Source of the DNA: Datisca glomerata | Lineage: Eukaryota > Streptophyta > Magnoliopsida > Cucurbitales > Datiscaceae | Reading direction: 5' to 3' | NCBI GenBank assembly: GCA_003255025.1 | Contig: QANY01008042.1 | Span: forward strand, 3,150,077-3,214,076 | DNA length: 64,000 bases | Part shown: in pieces, positions 12,476 through 24,890 of the stretch | Layout: every line of letters begins with the position of its first letter | Position numbering within the stretch: the first letter of the stretch is position 1 | Notes under the pieces: model-generated | The model's input: only the letters and a program-made list of their open reading frames with translations | What the model was told of the DNA's origin: nothing | The model's database searches: none | Program-made: the position numbers and the translations under genes

Positions 12476-14427
12476 CTTGTAAGTGGTCGCGGCGCGTGCG
12501 CGGCAGAAGCGTGTGGCTCGAAGTCATTTAAAAATTAAACTTTTAATAATTATTAAATTTTTTAATAAAATAAAACTTGCGCAACGCCACGATAAGCAAA
12601 TAAATTTTTTTATTGAAAACTCTTTTTCAATCAGTCAGGATTCATTATATATTTATACATTAAATCTACAACATACAAGGTTATGAATCATATACCTCTT
12701 GTAGCCTATATCAAGCTTCCTTGTCAAACCGATCGATCCCCCGTCCCACGAAACCATTCCAATGATTAGTAGACTCCAAGATCTTCCAAGTCAATCCTCA
12801 ACGCACTAGGACTTATGTGGGCACGTAGAATATTGCAAGACACTTTTTCCGTCTCTAGATGTACTCAACACATGAGATCTAGAGATTTATTGAAAATGAC
12901 TTTAGTGAGACGATTCTCTAAAAGAACGCGATGATTATTCTTTCAGAGTTTTGACTAACTATTAATCATAGAGAAAAATCACTCTAGCACCAACTATGTT
13001 CTCAATTCGATATTTTTTATGAACTTATCTGATGAACTGATTCATCAACTGAGGCTATTAGAATAATATATGTATATTTTCTATATAATGGTGTATCATA
13101 TTTGTAATGCCCTGATCCCCGATAGTTAAACATACATGTAATTTTATAATTTTGAAATCTTCAATTCGAAATAAACTCTAATTTTGAGAAAATTCCCAAA
13201 TTGAAATTCTTAATTTACCCATGATAGAAAAACTCTGACCTTAAATAGCGGAAGCATTAAACTTATCCATGATCGGAATCTTAATCATTAAATAATACAA
13301 GTGATAAAGTGTCTTAAATGCATAATTAATAAAACCTCAAAAAACTGAATTAAATTATGAAATAAAGTCAAAACTTGAAATCCATAATTCATGAAGCTTT
13401 CACTCATCATAATTCGTAGAAAACCATAACGTAAAATAAACTATTTAAATAACTAAGTTTAACGGAATACGTTTTCCTAAGTTTTAAATCAAATCATAAA
13501 CTGAAAACATAAATTCCTTTGATCTAACTGGTTATGGCAGTCTCTCACTCATGCTGCTCGCCATCACCACCTGCATCATAAATAACTATGGGGGAATGAG
13601 TTTTTTAAAATATTAAGTGAGAAAACTCACATAATAACATGCATCCACATGTCATAAATGTAATCATGACATGACATAACTGAACTTGACATACATCATA
13701 AATGAAATAAAGTAACGTATTTGATCATGACATGGCTTAACATAGCACGCAGATAACACGTGTCTCAAACTGAATCATATAACAATCTTAATCATATCTT
13801 GTCTTGGCATATCCCCTAGTTAACAACCTAATCAGAATTGATCACACTTTAACTGAAATACATCATGACGAATTGGGCGACGAAATAGATGACACACACT
13901 AAGCGACATAACAGATGACACTCATAGGTTATAGAAAACGTGAACAGATGTCACCTCATGAGTGACGGAAAACATTTGCAGATGAAACACAATGTATGAC
14001 CCCATTCATTTAACAGAACAAAACGTGAACAATCCTGATTTCTTATTAACTAAAGGTCGTGCTTAAGTTCATATCTTGCTTAATTACCACTTAATTGAAT
14101 TAACTTCATAACTTGTAGAATCCAACGAATGATAATAATTAGTCACATAATGCATACTGATACATGTAATAGAATAAAACATGATAACATACTAACGTAA
14201 AATCAGTCATACCCAAATATTTATCTCATGATAATCAAAATAATAACTGAATAATAAACAATTACCAATTATTGAAAAACGGTTAAACAGATAATAAATA
14301 CATGATACAATTACAATATCAGAGTCACAACATTATATAAGTCAATTTTCACAAATATATATATATATATGAACATAACATGCTTATAGACAATCAAAGC
14401 TGATAAAAATAACACATATTACATTTA

Positions 14428-14578
14428 TCACACGTGGGTCACATTACAATGTAAATCCACTCACACATAGTATATATATTGTCACACATGGGTCACATTA
14501 CGGTATAAATTCACTTATACAAAGAATATACATTTATAAGAATGGGAGTCACACCATCATGTAAGCTCACTTTCCTGA
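14428..14578. repeat. Short degenerate tandem repeat, three units
   Basis: Three units of roughly 55-65 bp each contain GGGTCACA or GGAGTCACACC followed by TGTAAATCCACT or a variant. They lie within the solo LTR. Confidence 0.5.
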
Positions 14579-14889
14579 AGTGGAAGAATGAACTAAACAA
14601 TTAATGACCTGAAATCCAAAAAAAAAATATAATCACTAAATTGTTTTGAAATAAAACAATACAAACACATTTTTAATATCATAAAATAAAAGAGATTTAA
14701 TTAAAACGGTGCGAAGGGGTTTGAGCGAGGTCGAAAAACAATATATCGGGTTTAGAAGTCAAATGATAAAGCTTTGGTGGGTAACGGTTCAGACCGGGCT
14801 AATTCAGACCAGGCCAGATCGATTTTATCTGATGGACCAGTTCAGACCGGTCTGGGTAAAGTGAGTTGGTTCGGTTCAGGGTGAACCGG

Positions 14890-15340
14890 TTCATGGGAGA
14901 ACCAACCTGCAGAATGAGAAAATGGAAGGAAATAGTAGGGGAGAACGACGAGAAAGTGAGAAAAAAGAGGGGAAGAGGAGAGAGAAGCAGAGGTGAGAGC
15001 GAGTGAAAAATAGGAAGAGAAATATGGAACAAAAGATGGAGAAGCAAAGAACAAAAGAAGAAAGAAGAAGAGAGATAGAGGGAAAAAGGAAAGGAAACAG
15101 AGAGAAACAGATAAACAAAGAGGGAACCTGAGAGGAGAAGAGATAGAGGGATAAAGAGAGAAGCAACGAGAGACGAAGAGAGAGAAAATAAGAGACAACG
15201 CAAAGAGGAAGAGACAAAGTAGAATAGAGAGAATTTGAGAGAGGAAGAGAGAAACAGAGGGCGAGATAGAAGGAAACAGAGGGAGAGAGAAAAGACAGAG
15301 AAATAAGAGAAGAAAAAGAAGAATAAAAGAAAAAACTTAC
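14890..15340. repeat. Purine-rich (GAGA) low-complexity tract
   Basis: About 450 bases made almost wholly of A and G on the plus strand. Long open frames on the minus strand here (rich in Ser, Leu and Phe) are compositional artefacts. The tract could adopt triplex-type structure. It lies within the solo LTR, just next to a short G/C-richer patch at 15345-15390. Confidence 0.75.
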
Positions 15341-16090
15341 CGATGATGGAATGTCGACGGCGACAGCAAGGAGCAAGAAGAGTGAAGGAGAAGAAAACAC
15401 AGAGAATGAGGGAGAACAGTTTCATCGAAGGGGGCTGCGTGAGAGAGATGAACAGTGAGAGAGTGATGAACGGTGATAGACTGAATGAGAAGAATATATA
15501 TATAATATTAGGTTAAGGTTGGTTTAGAGTGTATGGGCATGTATGGTGTGAGTAAGATAAAGTTTTACAATATATAATAAAACTCTTTTAAAATTGAAAA
15601 ATTGAATTTTAAACTAAACCATATATAATAAAATTATTTTACCAAAATTACAAATAATCCATTTTTAAAATCAAATTTTAAAATCACTTTATCTTTTAAA
15701 TCACTTTTACAAAAATGCCCTTTATGAAGGGTCAGAGTATTACAAGATTTTTTAGGGATAAGCTGAAATAATATTTAATTATAAAATTATCAATTGTAGT
15801 GGGACCTACTGCAACTGTGCACAACTGTAGTGCCACACGGCACCACTGTAGTGCTGTGTGGCACTATAGTATTGCACCCCCACTACTGATTAGATAAATA
15901 TCAGTTAAATATCTAGATATCAGTTAATTCAAAATTAACATATCTGATTATCCCTGTCAACTAACTTATATATTATTTAACAAATAATAGATTTAATTGA
16001 TTCAAATTATTATCTAATTTCCCAAATTAGATATTTTGTCTCACTTATCGATAATTAGAAAAATAATCGATAATTATTTGTATATATAAT

Positions 16091-16121
16091 TTCTGAAATA
16101 TATATATATATATATATANTA
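16091..16121. repeat. (TA)n microsatellite with one unresolved base
   Basis: A run of alternating T and A is interrupted by the only N that I noticed (16119). The assembly is probably uncertain in repeat length here. It falls in the copia-1 right LTR where sequence present in the left copy is missing. Confidence 0.8.
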
Positions 16122-16595
16122 ATTAAATTCTTTATTTAAATAATCTTATTTATTAATTTTATTATTTTTTCACTATAAATATGAAATTGTACTCTTAATG
16201 ATTATATAATGTATTTATAACATATTCTCATGTAGTCCATTGATATAATCATTTCATATAGTTCTGTCCTCCAATTATTGGTTCGTAAATTAAAGCTGGT
16301 AAAAATTACCAATTTACCCCTCTAAATACCTCTTGATCCTCAAATACCATTAATCCACTAGTGATTGACTAATTTATAATCTTAGTAATGAATATGAAAT
16401 TTTCAGACATTGATATGACCTTAATCCTCTCGTACCAATACAAGATCATAGTCTCATTAATGAATATATAATTTTCAGATATTTATATAAATTATTCAAT
16501 AATAATTTAAAAGAACAATTATAAGAAAATATAATCCTCATTAAATTTTATATCAAAATGTCAATACACATACTTTGAGAGCAGAATCCCCAACA

Positions 16596-17274
16596 TAAGG
16601 GAGGGGAAAATGTGCTGCTGCTGGGAGTGAAGCAAGATGAAGCAATTAATGAAATTGTTTCTGTTTTGTGCTATTGTAATTTTTCTATTTTGTGCTGGAT
16701 GCTAGAAGCTGTGTATTGTGTATTCTGTTTTATGCTGGATTAGGTGATGTTAATAGGTTATGAATACTGTTTTGTACTATTTTTTGGGCATTATGTTTTG
16801 TGCTAGATTAGGTGATGTTAATAGGTGTTGGGATGTTAATAGGTGCTATTAGGTGAATATGGATATATTTTATGACTCTTTTTAGGTGAATAAGGATTTT
16901 GATGTTCATAGATGCTGGATTTTGATGATATTTAAGTTGTAGTTTCAATGAAAATTTGAGTATATTGCAATGAAAGCTTCTTTCACCTAATTAAGTTGTA
17001 TGTAATATTTTGTACTGAATTAGGTTTGTGGTTGTATATTGACAGAATGTGTATGGAATATTGAGAGAATGTATATAAGATGTTGACAGAATTATTTTCA
17101 CATAATTCATGTAAACACAATTATATAAAAGAATTATATTAACAGAATCCAATGTAAACAAGATTACATAACAAAATCCCATGTAATAAAAATGATAACA
17201 TAAACAACCAATGCAATAACATCAAAATATGGGATTCAAAATGTCATGAACACAATTAGATAAACATATAAACT
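16596..17274. other. MULE-1 interior between copia-1 and the GRF gene
   Basis: Non-coding. TGCTGGATTAGGTGATGTTA and variants recur three to four times between 16690 and 16870, giving a degenerate direct repeat. This is where the 3' ends of the two convergent MULE genes would meet. Confidence 0.5.
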
Positions 17275-17731
17275 TTAACGTAATTTACATAAACCTCCAC
17301 TAACATCTTCTTTGGGGCATCCTAATAATAACATGAACACAATTACAAGGAATGATAATGCTACAAAAAACAACATCATCTTCTTCATTTTCTCATGATA
17401 TTGGTCATTCTTTTGCTCCAACAATTTCATAGTTTTCTTCGAAAGTTTAATCATTTCCTTTAAATTTGGAAAATCATCTTCACACCAAGAAAAATATCCA
17501 CAACCTAGACCATCCCCACCCTAACAGTAAAACAATATTAGATATTCCAAAAATTCATCAAAACCATAAAATATTATAGCCTAGACTCACCAAGTAAGTA
17601 TAACAACAACAAAATTTCCTCTCTAGGTTTGCTTGTGTCCATGATGTCTTGATCTGAGTAGCAACTCCACAATAGCATAGTGGTCGTGGGCGTCCATGTG
17701 AAGAGGGTGTCGTTGAGGTTGAAGAAACCAT
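17275..17731 (-). CDS. GRF-type zinc-finger protein with C-terminal membrane segment (MULE-1 second gene)
   Basis: Two minus-strand exons, 17731-17591 (47 codons) and 17520-17275 (81 codons plus stop), are joined across a 70-base GTGAGT..TTAG intron without frame shift, giving 128 residues. Residues 19-60 match the GRF zinc finger: CYCG (19-22), TSWT (29-32), N35, RKF (38-40), a cysteine cluster at 41-43, then GCGYFSW (53-59). A charged, probably coiled-coil stretch (about 67-94) leads into a hydrophobic segment (about 95-113) and a short tail. Plant proteins with this GRF, coiled-coil and membrane layout are numerous and poorly understood; GRF fingers elsewhere bind nucleic acid. The intron splits the finger. 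The gene runs inward from the right inverted repeat and converges on the transposase. No disabling mutation is seen, but expression is unproven. Confidence 0.72.
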
Positions 17732-18055
17732 TAGAAGAGATAAAGGGGGAAAGATGAAGAAAACCCAAAATGGTGAGTGAAGTGCGTGGACTGGTGGTCG
17801 CAGACTGGGGGAAGAAGGAATAAAACCTTAATTGTCGACTGGGGGAAGAAGGAATAAAAGGGAGGGGGAATGAGCCAAGAAGGAATCGGTGGTGGTGCCC
17901 GGGGAGCTAGAAATTAAAGAACAGAAGGGCGAGGGAGGAGGGAGCCAGTTCTGCAACAATGTTGTTGGGTAACAATTTCGCGGAGATGGGAAAAAAGAAA
18001 GAAGAAGGAAAATGGAGGGGGGTAATTACTGATGTGGCCGTTGGATAAAAATTTC

Positions 18056-18249
18056 GAGTGATGTGGCCTCGTGTTATTTGTCACATATTAACACGTAGGA
18101 CTTCCGTGATGGTCTGTTAATTCATGATAGCGGAATACCTACAGAAGGGTAAACGTGGATCAACAATATAACTATATGGTCTAATATGCTACTTTTAGAA
18201 GTTGAGAGTTAAAACCCCAAACTGCAGGGGGCACAATTGTATTTTACCC
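18056..18249 (-). repeat. MULE-1 right terminal inverted repeat
   Basis: About 194 bp, the inverted partner of 2016-2218. It lies 325 bases upstream of the start codon of the minus-strand GRF gene and probably supplies its promoter, by analogy with other MULEs. Confidence 0.88.
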
Positions 18250-18258
18250 TAAATAATA
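18250..18258. repeat. 9-bp target-site duplication, right copy of MULE-1
   Basis: TAAATAATA directly follows the right terminal inverted repeat and matches 2007-2015 exactly. Confidence 0.9.
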
Positions 18259-18390
18259 TATGATACATTCATGTAGCTTAGACGCTTACGTGGATCGAGC
18301 AATCACGTTGAAAAGTTAAAGATGACACTTAACAATAGTTCATATGAGTGATAATGCGTCATCGTGGCGAGTCGAAATCATAGCGATCAA

Positions 18391-18459
18391 CGATGTGAGT
18401 AACATGAGTACAACTATGTGAGTAACGGGAGTACAACTATGTGAGTAACGAGAGTACAC
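18391..18459. repeat. 23-bp tandem repeat, three copies
   Basis: Units 18391-18413, 18414-18436 and 18437-18459 share TATGTGAGTAAC(G)(G/A)GAGTACA. It sits about 140 bases outside MULE-1. Confidence 0.8.
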
Positions 18460-21400
18460 TCATGTAGAAGTTGATTAGGGTTTTGAGTTTTCTTTTTGCG
18501 TCAACGTTAAGAGTTATATGGGATTTGAGATATTGCGAACCTAAGAGTCCACGACCTTAAGATTTTATTTTTTATTTTTTGAAAAGGATGATTTTTAGGT
18601 TAGAATGTTGCAAAACTAAGGAATTTATATAACAGTGGTGTTAATTGGAACATCTTTTAGAGAATAGAGATGACGGTAAAAAAATTAGTATAGAAAATGT
18701 AATTTCAAATAGTCATGAGCCGTTGATTTCATTTTAATTCTTCTGAGTGAATTCTTTTAAAAAAAGTAATTAAAGGTAGTAGTAATGCTAGTAGCAGTAA
18801 AATTAACAAACGGTCTATTCCTAAAACTTTTTACTATTTTTCTAGATAGGAAATTAAAGAAGATGGGTTGTAACTGAAAACCCTAAAGTTTGGTTGAAAA
18901 ATGAACCATATTGACCATTCAATTTCAAAACAATCAGTTGGCCAAGATATCGTTACATGCCTTCGTTGGTTTTGTAGTTTTCTAGTCAAGAACTGCATGA
19001 AGCTTGACCTTTTCAATTATTCAGTTAATGCGTTCATTGTATGACTTGTTTTAATGACATATTTACTCCATCAGAATCGAACCAAGAGCTTGAAAGCTTG
19101 AATATTTTTTCTTCTTCAACCCTACTTAGTTTTGACAAAAAACGATCATGTACTTACAATTTGAACTTCACATGTTTTCATTCGTATTCTTTTTCTTTTT
19201 ACGAGATGGTATACTAAGAGATTGACGATTTTTTAGAGAAATTATAACTTTGTAAGAAAATCTTAATTAAAGAAAAAACTAGCTTTTACAAATACTCACT
19301 GCAACAAAATATAACATTCATTAGTGGCACACCTTAATTCTTAAAAAGTTAATTTCTTAATGACTTTTCATTGGGGTCATTTATCTGAAGAATCAGATGG
19401 ACTGTTCATGCTTAGTGTTAAGGAACAAAAATATTAATAAATTGATATTAACGCAACAACTAATTAAGATGGTAAGGTTAGTGGTAATCTTCATCATATT
19501 ATTACTTCCAATTTAACATTAGTAGGAATCAACACATATTTCTAGGAGATTAATAAATTATACATTTTATTTAATTTACTCAAGCTTGAAAATAACAGTA
19601 GGTCGGCCAAAATTGGTAGATAGATGCTAGAGGCTCCAAATTCAGTGTTGAGACTAAATGAACAATTAGGGGTCAAAATCAAGAAATATTATATATTTTC
19701 TTTTATAAATGCTAATTTTTTTAATATCAACAAAAGTAAACACCTTATAAAAGAAAAGATAATGTGTGACAGTTCATCTCGAAAGCTCCAATCCTCAGCT
19801 TGCTGATGTAAAAATGGTAATGACTGTGTCAAAGGCGGCTAATGAGAGCTGTCTATGTACAGCCTGCAAATGTTAAATGCCCATAATTAGTCACAACTCT
19901 TTCTGAGTTACCCGTAATGGAAGTGCATTTTTATTTTACTTCAGATACAAAGAACACAAAAAATTAGGAACATGTATTATAAATAAAATATTGTCTATGT
20001 ATCGTACCTTATTTTGTATTCAATGTATCTCATACCTCCTAAATACGTTAGCTTGTTAGTATCATATAGAATTTTTTGTTAGTTAATTTATTTTTGTGTG
20101 TGTGGCTATAATGAAGCAATTCATGATCAATCTCAAACTTAGTTGTAGCAGCCTCTCAAACATAATCAAGTGGTAATCACGGTTTTGAAAAAAAGAAGTC
20201 TTAGGTTTAAATTCTCATTTTCTAAATATAACAAAAAAATAATCTCTATTTTTAAAAAATACCTTTTTAAGCTTAACAAGATGCATATTTATTAAATGAG
20301 TTACATAAATAATTAAACCTTCACATTCATGCTAGTGTCGTCGTTAAGTTTTCACACTCCTAAGAAAGTGATCCTAGGTTCCATTATAAATAAAATCAAT
20401 CTCAAAATTAGAAAAAAAACTTTTGAACTACACAAGATGCAATTTTACAAGATAATCTCTCATACTCATAGTATTGGCCGTGGCTCAAGTCACACACTCC
20501 AATTATCTCTACAATTTCTAACTTTGACAAAAAAACAAGATGATTTGTTTTAGTAATTCGACACTGATAAAATAATTGATCAAGTTTTAAGTGACTACAT
20601 AATATGTCAATCATTCATTAATTTGTCAAATTATTTTAATGAGTTATAAAACACTAACTTATAAAACAATATTTAGTTACTTAAATCTTGATCAATTACT
20701 TTGTCATCCTAAAATTTTTTCTTTTTACCAGAACTACACAAGTGTCAATAAGACGTAACCAATTGTCCCATTTGTGAAACAATGCGAGGAAGAACAAATA
20801 TTTTATAATTAAAATATAATTATGTTATATTTATATTAAATTCTAATTTGTTATAATAGAAAATAAAGAAAAGCAGTTCACAAGAAAGGAAAACAACAGG
20901 GGTAAAGTAGAACCAAACGTTGAAAATGTGAGAGAGAAAGATAAGGATAGAAAGAAAGAGAGAAGTGGAAATGAGAGTTGGTAAACGGGTGTCAAAGAGC
21001 TAACCATCAATGCAAATATTGACCCAACAAAATGAGCATTGCGTGTGGTCCTCTTGAATTAGCAGAAGTCGGTGAGAGTCATTCCCTTTAGCAGCCCTCT
21101 TGGCTGTAAGTGGATGTGGTTGGGTTGGGTTGGCTCACCAAAAGCTAAACCCGCCTTATGACACGTTTGTTTTCCTTTACACTCATTGTTTACAATAAAA
21201 AAGAAGCATTGAGTATCATTCGAAATTTCATTCTCCCATTTATCCATGTTTCGGGAGTCATTCATAGTTTGTTAATACTATTTTTTTAATTAAATAACAT
21301 TATTATTTAGAATGCCTTGCCTTAATTAATTAACCCTATTCGAAAACAATAAATATTATTTTTGAATAATTGAAAGCACTATATTTATTTATTTACTTGT

Positions 21401-22130
21401 TGTGCATTCTTAAATGTGTATATTTATTCTTTACAATTTTCTAATTAGCAAACTAAACACAAATGTACAACTTAATACAGACAAATGAACTAATAAATAG
21501 AGCTTTGGTTTTAATTAAGAATTAACTATCAGATGCCAAAAAGTTCCATTTGTCTTAGAAAGTCTAATCTTGAGATTTTCACTTTGTTTTATGAAAATGA
21601 CTTTTCTAATTGCTTTTTCCTTCATACAAATCTCTTTTATAATTTTTTTTTTCACTTGTATTTTGTATCCCTTTCTAGATTATGCAATTTTCCCTATTAA
21701 ATAAACTTTAATGCACTTGTTTGACATTTGTAAAAATTGAGTACGTAATTTCTTATTACAAAGATTTTCTATTTCACTATTTAATAATTTTTAGAAATCC
21801 ATTTTCCTAGGAAATAGAAGTTCTCACTTACCAAACAGCCGTCAGGGTTCTTTATGGAATAAACCTTTTTCTCTATGAATCAGTGCTCAAACCGCGTAGT
21901 GGTTTAGTTGATATGAAGTAAACGAAATCCAAGAATGGTTCTTTGGATTTGAAGGTTTACCACACAAGGTCTATGGTTTGAATTCTATTGGTGAATTAGT
22001 TTACTTTTAAACTGTATCCATAATGATTGATACAAAAAATGAGAACTAAGAGCCAGATCTTTCTTGTTTGATTTTAATATTGCCAAAATATTCCAGCTGT
22101 TATGCAACTTTTTTCTCATCATCATAGTCC
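18460..22130. other. Gene-free region upstream of XTH
   Basis: About 3.7 kb of AT-rich DNA. Short frames (18834-19016, 19624-19806, 20329-20553 and 21059-21265) show no domain, codon-like bias or splice context I can recognise. Two stretches (20128-20215 and 21890-21990) faintly resemble tRNA-derived SINEs. Otherwise nothing is identifiable. Confidence 0.5.
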
Positions 22131-22141
22131 CCACGCTGAAG

Positions 22142-22149
22142 GAACCTTC
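22142..22149 (+). promoter_or_regulatory. Minimal heat-shock-element-like palindrome upstream of XTH
   Basis: GAACCTTC follows the nGAAnnTTCn pattern (two inverted units), about 50 bases upstream of the TATA box. An ACGT core (TACGTA) follows at about 22150. Some group XTH genes, such as Arabidopsis TCH4, respond to heat and touch. Any such response here is inference from a short motif. Confidence 0.3.
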
Positions 22150-22191
22150 TACGTAGCCACCCCTCTCTCTCTCTCTAGCCTCTCCAACTCT

Positions 22192-22199
22192 TATATAAG
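22192..22199 (+). promoter_or_regulatory. TATA box of XTH
   Basis: TATATAAG lies 119 bases upstream of the XTH start codon, just after a (CT)n pyrimidine patch (about 22163-22176) typical of plant core promoters. Transcription would start about 30 bases downstream, leaving a leader of about 95 bases. Confidence 0.7.
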
Positions 22200-22317
22200 C
22201 AATTGTACCCCTTGTTTGCTACACATCAAACCAAGTTGAGACCCAAAAGAAAAAGCAGCTACCTCCAAATATTCATCATTAAAAAATTCTCTGCAAAAGT
22301 TATCAAAATATCTATCC

Positions 22318-23394
22318 ATGGCTTCCTTGCATCAACATTCAAATTATGCAAAAGGGTCGATTATTTCAATGGTGGTTTGCTTGTTGGTGACAACTTGTGC
22401 TGCCAATTTCTACCAAGATGTTGATATTACATGGGGTGATGGCCGAGCTAGGATACTTAACAATGGTGACCTTCTCACTCTTTCCCTTGACAAAGCCTCT
22501 GGCTCTGGCTTTCGCTCCAAAAATGAATACTTGTTTGGCAAAATCGACATGCAAATTAAGTTGGTTCCTGGTAACTCTGCTGGCACTGTTACAGCTTATT
22601 ATGTAAGTTCTTGGTTTTTTCTTAATATTTTTTTAAAAATTCTTTGATATATTAAATATTATTGTACAGTGTAATCTAATGATTATATTAATGTTTTGTT
22701 TGGATTTGCAGTTGAAGTCAGAAGGGTCATTGTGGGATGAAATAGATTTTGAATTCTTGGGTAATGTAAGTGGTGACCCTTATATTGTTCACACAAATGT
22801 GTTCAGTCAGGGCAAAGGCAACAGAGAGCAACAATTTTACCTTTGGTTTGATCCTACTGCTGATTTTCACTCTTATTCTGTTGTTTGGAACCCGCAAAGA
22901 ATTATGTAAGTATAACTATTATAGGACTATAAGTTAATTGTTTTTATTGCTCTTTAATTGAATAATATTAATTATTTATTTTGCTTATGTGCAGCTTGTA
23001 TGTGGATGACACTCCCATTAGAGAGTTCAAGAACATGGAGTCAAGAGGTGTGGCTTACCCAAAGAGCCAACCAATGAGGCTACAATCAAGTCTATGGAAT
23101 GCAGATGATTGGGCAACAAGAGGTGGTCTTGTGAAAACTGATTGGTCAAAGGCTCCATTTACAGCTTCCTACAGAAACTTCAACACAAATGCTTGTGTTT
23201 GGTCAGCAGGAAAATCTACTTGCACTTCAACAACTCCACCTTCATCCTCAGCCTCTTGGCTTTCCCAAGAGCTTGATTCTGCTGCCCAACAGAGGCTCAA
23301 TTGGGTTCAGAAGAATTACATGATTTATAACTATTGCACTGATGTTAAGAGATTCCCTCAAGGCCTCCCTCCAGAATGCACTTCCACTTCCTAA
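22318..23394 (+). CDS. XTH: Xyloglucan endotransglucosylase/hydrolase (GH16), XTH22/23-like
   Basis: Cuts and rejoins xyloglucan chains in the cell wall during growth. Exons 22318-22602, 22712-22905 and 22995-23394 are joined by GT..AG introns of 109 and 89 bases, giving 292 residues, normal for the family. Residues 1 to about 29 form a signal peptide (hydrophobic core [11 protein letters not shown]). The mature enzyme begins near [15 protein letters not shown]. The catalytic motif DEIDFEFLG is at 104-112: Glu105 is the expected nucleophile and Glu109 the acid/base. The N-glycosylation site N113-V-S follows at once, as in most XTHs. [11 protein letters not shown] and the Cys-rich C-terminal XET extension ending [10 protein letters not shown] are present. 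A TATA box and AATAAA signal frame the gene. The best match by memory is the TCH4/XTH22-23 group, but the exact orthologue is not established. Confidence 0.96.
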
Positions 23395-23457
23395 GTGGAA
23401 CTTTTTGTTTTTGGTTAATCGAGTCATTTTATTGTAATTCTTTCTTCTTTTAAAGAC

Positions 23458-23463
23458 AATAAA
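23458..23463 (+). terminator. XTH polyadenylation signal
   Basis: AATAAA lies 64 bases after the XTH stop codon, preceded by a T-rich stretch. It is the canonical near-upstream element. Confidence 0.6.
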
Positions 23464-23469
23464 TTTATC

Positions 23470-24359
23470 TGTCTCTGTCTCTATATATACTTATGAAATG
23501 TGTTTTTTAATGTAATATGCAAAGGTTACAAAAAAGAAGTACTAGGTTGATTTGGATGTTCGTTCTCTCTCTTGCGTGTAAGTTACTTATATTGACCCTT
23601 GTTTGGTTTAGATTTATAACCATTACGTCACAATATAATATGACATAGGAGTAGACCACAGGTTCATTTCACACATTCAAACTTTATTTGTTTATTTATG
23701 AGATTGTAAACACATTGGCTGAAAACAATGATACAAAATTAAACTAATTTTGGTATGAACTAAGTCTCAATACTTTAATATAAACTCAACAAAATACTGG
23801 AAAACTAGGTCTTAGGATGTTACGTTCTAATTTGTTTTTTCTTCCTAATGTCTAAACATTAGAATGATTCATCCAGACTAATTCATCTTCCTAAGTTTTG
23901 CGTACTTCTGTCGACTCTTTCGTCAAAACAATTTAAATTGTCCAAACAACGTCATTAAATTAATCACTTAAAGTATAGTAAATCCTAAAATAAAGGATTT
24001 GGGAAGAGGAGAAATAATAATCTGCTGGTAAACAACGTCGGACTCAATCACCCAAAGTTCTTAGTGCTGATTTTAATTCCTATGACTTTGTCAATGAGCC
24101 ATTCTTGTTTTTTAACACGTAATTCAGATTTGAATCTGACTAATCTTACAGACCCTGAAACGACTAGCTAAACGTTTAGTGGCTTTGGGTGCAAATCCTT
24201 TATTATTGATATTTAATTTTTTTTGACCGCTAGATCATATTTTTATAACCATTTGTTTATCATTAGGAAATTAAATTATATTTCTCTTCAATGTACATTA
24301 AATAATAATAAAATTTCTTATATTTTATCATTAGATATGTAGGAGAATTTTCTCCCCTA
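23470..24359. other. Intergenic region between XTH and gypsy-1
   Basis: About 0.9 kb of AT-rich DNA. No reading frame, repeat or RNA gene is recognised. Confidence 0.5.
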
Positions 24360-24890
24360 TGATATTAAAAAAAAAGAGAAAACAAGTAATAGAATATGAA
24401 TGGAAGAAAATGAGAGATGAAAGATAAAAGAATGTGGTAGAGAGTAATCGGGAGCTCTTTGTTATTGAGTTGTGATTTCATTTGTTTGATACATATGGAG
24501 GTATACATAGACGTTCTCTTTCATGACCGTTTATGACCGTTATATTAAATTTAATGAATGTATTTAATATATTGTAACTGTTTGGTCAAATCATGAAAAA
24601 GGAGTAACTGCCGCTCAAATATGATTCTCCGTTGATCACATCATCCTTTTAATGACATCATCTTCATCCATGATTATCCACTTTCTTTCTTCTGATTTTT
24701 TTTGCCACGTGGTAATTCTTCAGCATAGAGATTAACCAGCCCCATACATTTGTCCTTATTTTGTATCTCGATTGTAAATCATTGATATAAAACATTGATA
24801 CCTTAGTTTGTCATTCATTCATGACGGATGATGTCACAACTCTCATCACTACATTCTGCCTTGCGCCGTTTCATCTTTTTGCATATCATA
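24360..24890 (-). repeat. Possible gypsy-1 3' LTR
   Basis: The segment starts TGATATTAAAA and precedes the antisense ORF by a few hundred bases, where the 3' LTR should be. Its start resembles gypsy-2's LTR only in general layout (purine-rich first, then GAGTTGTG or GAGTTGTATT). Both boundaries are guesses. Confidence 0.3.

Larger units (their letters stand above)
13103..15744. mobile_element. Probable solo LTR of a Ty3/gypsy-like element, nested in copia-1 LTR
   Basis: The block begins TGTAATGCCCTGATCCCC and ends GGTCAGAGTATTACA, so its ends form a short inverted repeat (TGTAAT..ATTACA) of the kind that bounds many plant gypsy LTRs. The flanking pentamers are ATATT (13098-13102) and AGATT (15745-15749), a 5-bp duplication with one mismatch. 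The sequence on either side rejoins the copia-1 LTR. No gag or pol is present, so a solo LTR left by recombination between two LTRs is the simplest reading. A large non-autonomous element is the alternative. Confidence 0.68.
4184..16595 (-). mobile_element. copia-1: Ty1/copia LTR retrotransposon inserted in MULE-1
   Basis: Matching LTRs (4184-6416 and 12484-16595) flank a minus-strand gag-pol relic. The order gag, protease, integrase, reverse transcriptase, RNase H along the minus strand is the Ty1/copia order. The primer-binding site is next to the right-hand LTR, which is therefore the 5' LTR, and a polypurine-like tract is next to the left-hand LTR. I could not find a clean 5-bp target duplication: the bases outside the LTRs (GTTGG and TAAGG) do not match, so the ends may have been altered. 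The coding region is full of stops and frameshifts. Confidence 0.88.
12484..16595 (-). repeat. copia-1 5' LTR (right copy), with nested insertion and deletions
   Basis: It begins TGGTCGCGGCGCGTGC like the left copy and ends CTTTGAG..CCCCAACA. A 2.6-kb foreign block (13103-15744) interrupts it. Outside that block it is shorter than the left LTR, lacking parts corresponding to about 5000-5060, 5330-5480 and 5760-6250. One unresolved base (N) is at 16119. Confidence 0.8.
2016..18249 (+). mobile_element. MULE-1: Mutator-like DNA transposon, interrupted by nested retroelements
   Basis: The element starts GGGTAACATACTG and ends with the inverted equivalent (ATTTTACCC), with long terminal inverted repeats and an exact 9-bp target duplication. 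Inside are a MURA-type transposase relic on the plus strand (2893-4012) and a GRF zinc-finger gene on the minus strand (17275-17731), so the two genes converge. This is the layout of maize MuDR, where mudrA and mudrB are each read inward from one terminus. A Ty1/copia element (4184-16595) sits between them. Without that insert the MULE would be about 3.8 kb. The transposase lacks its catalytic middle, so the element is non-autonomous now. The exact duplication and alignable termini imply it once moved as this unit. Confidence 0.88.
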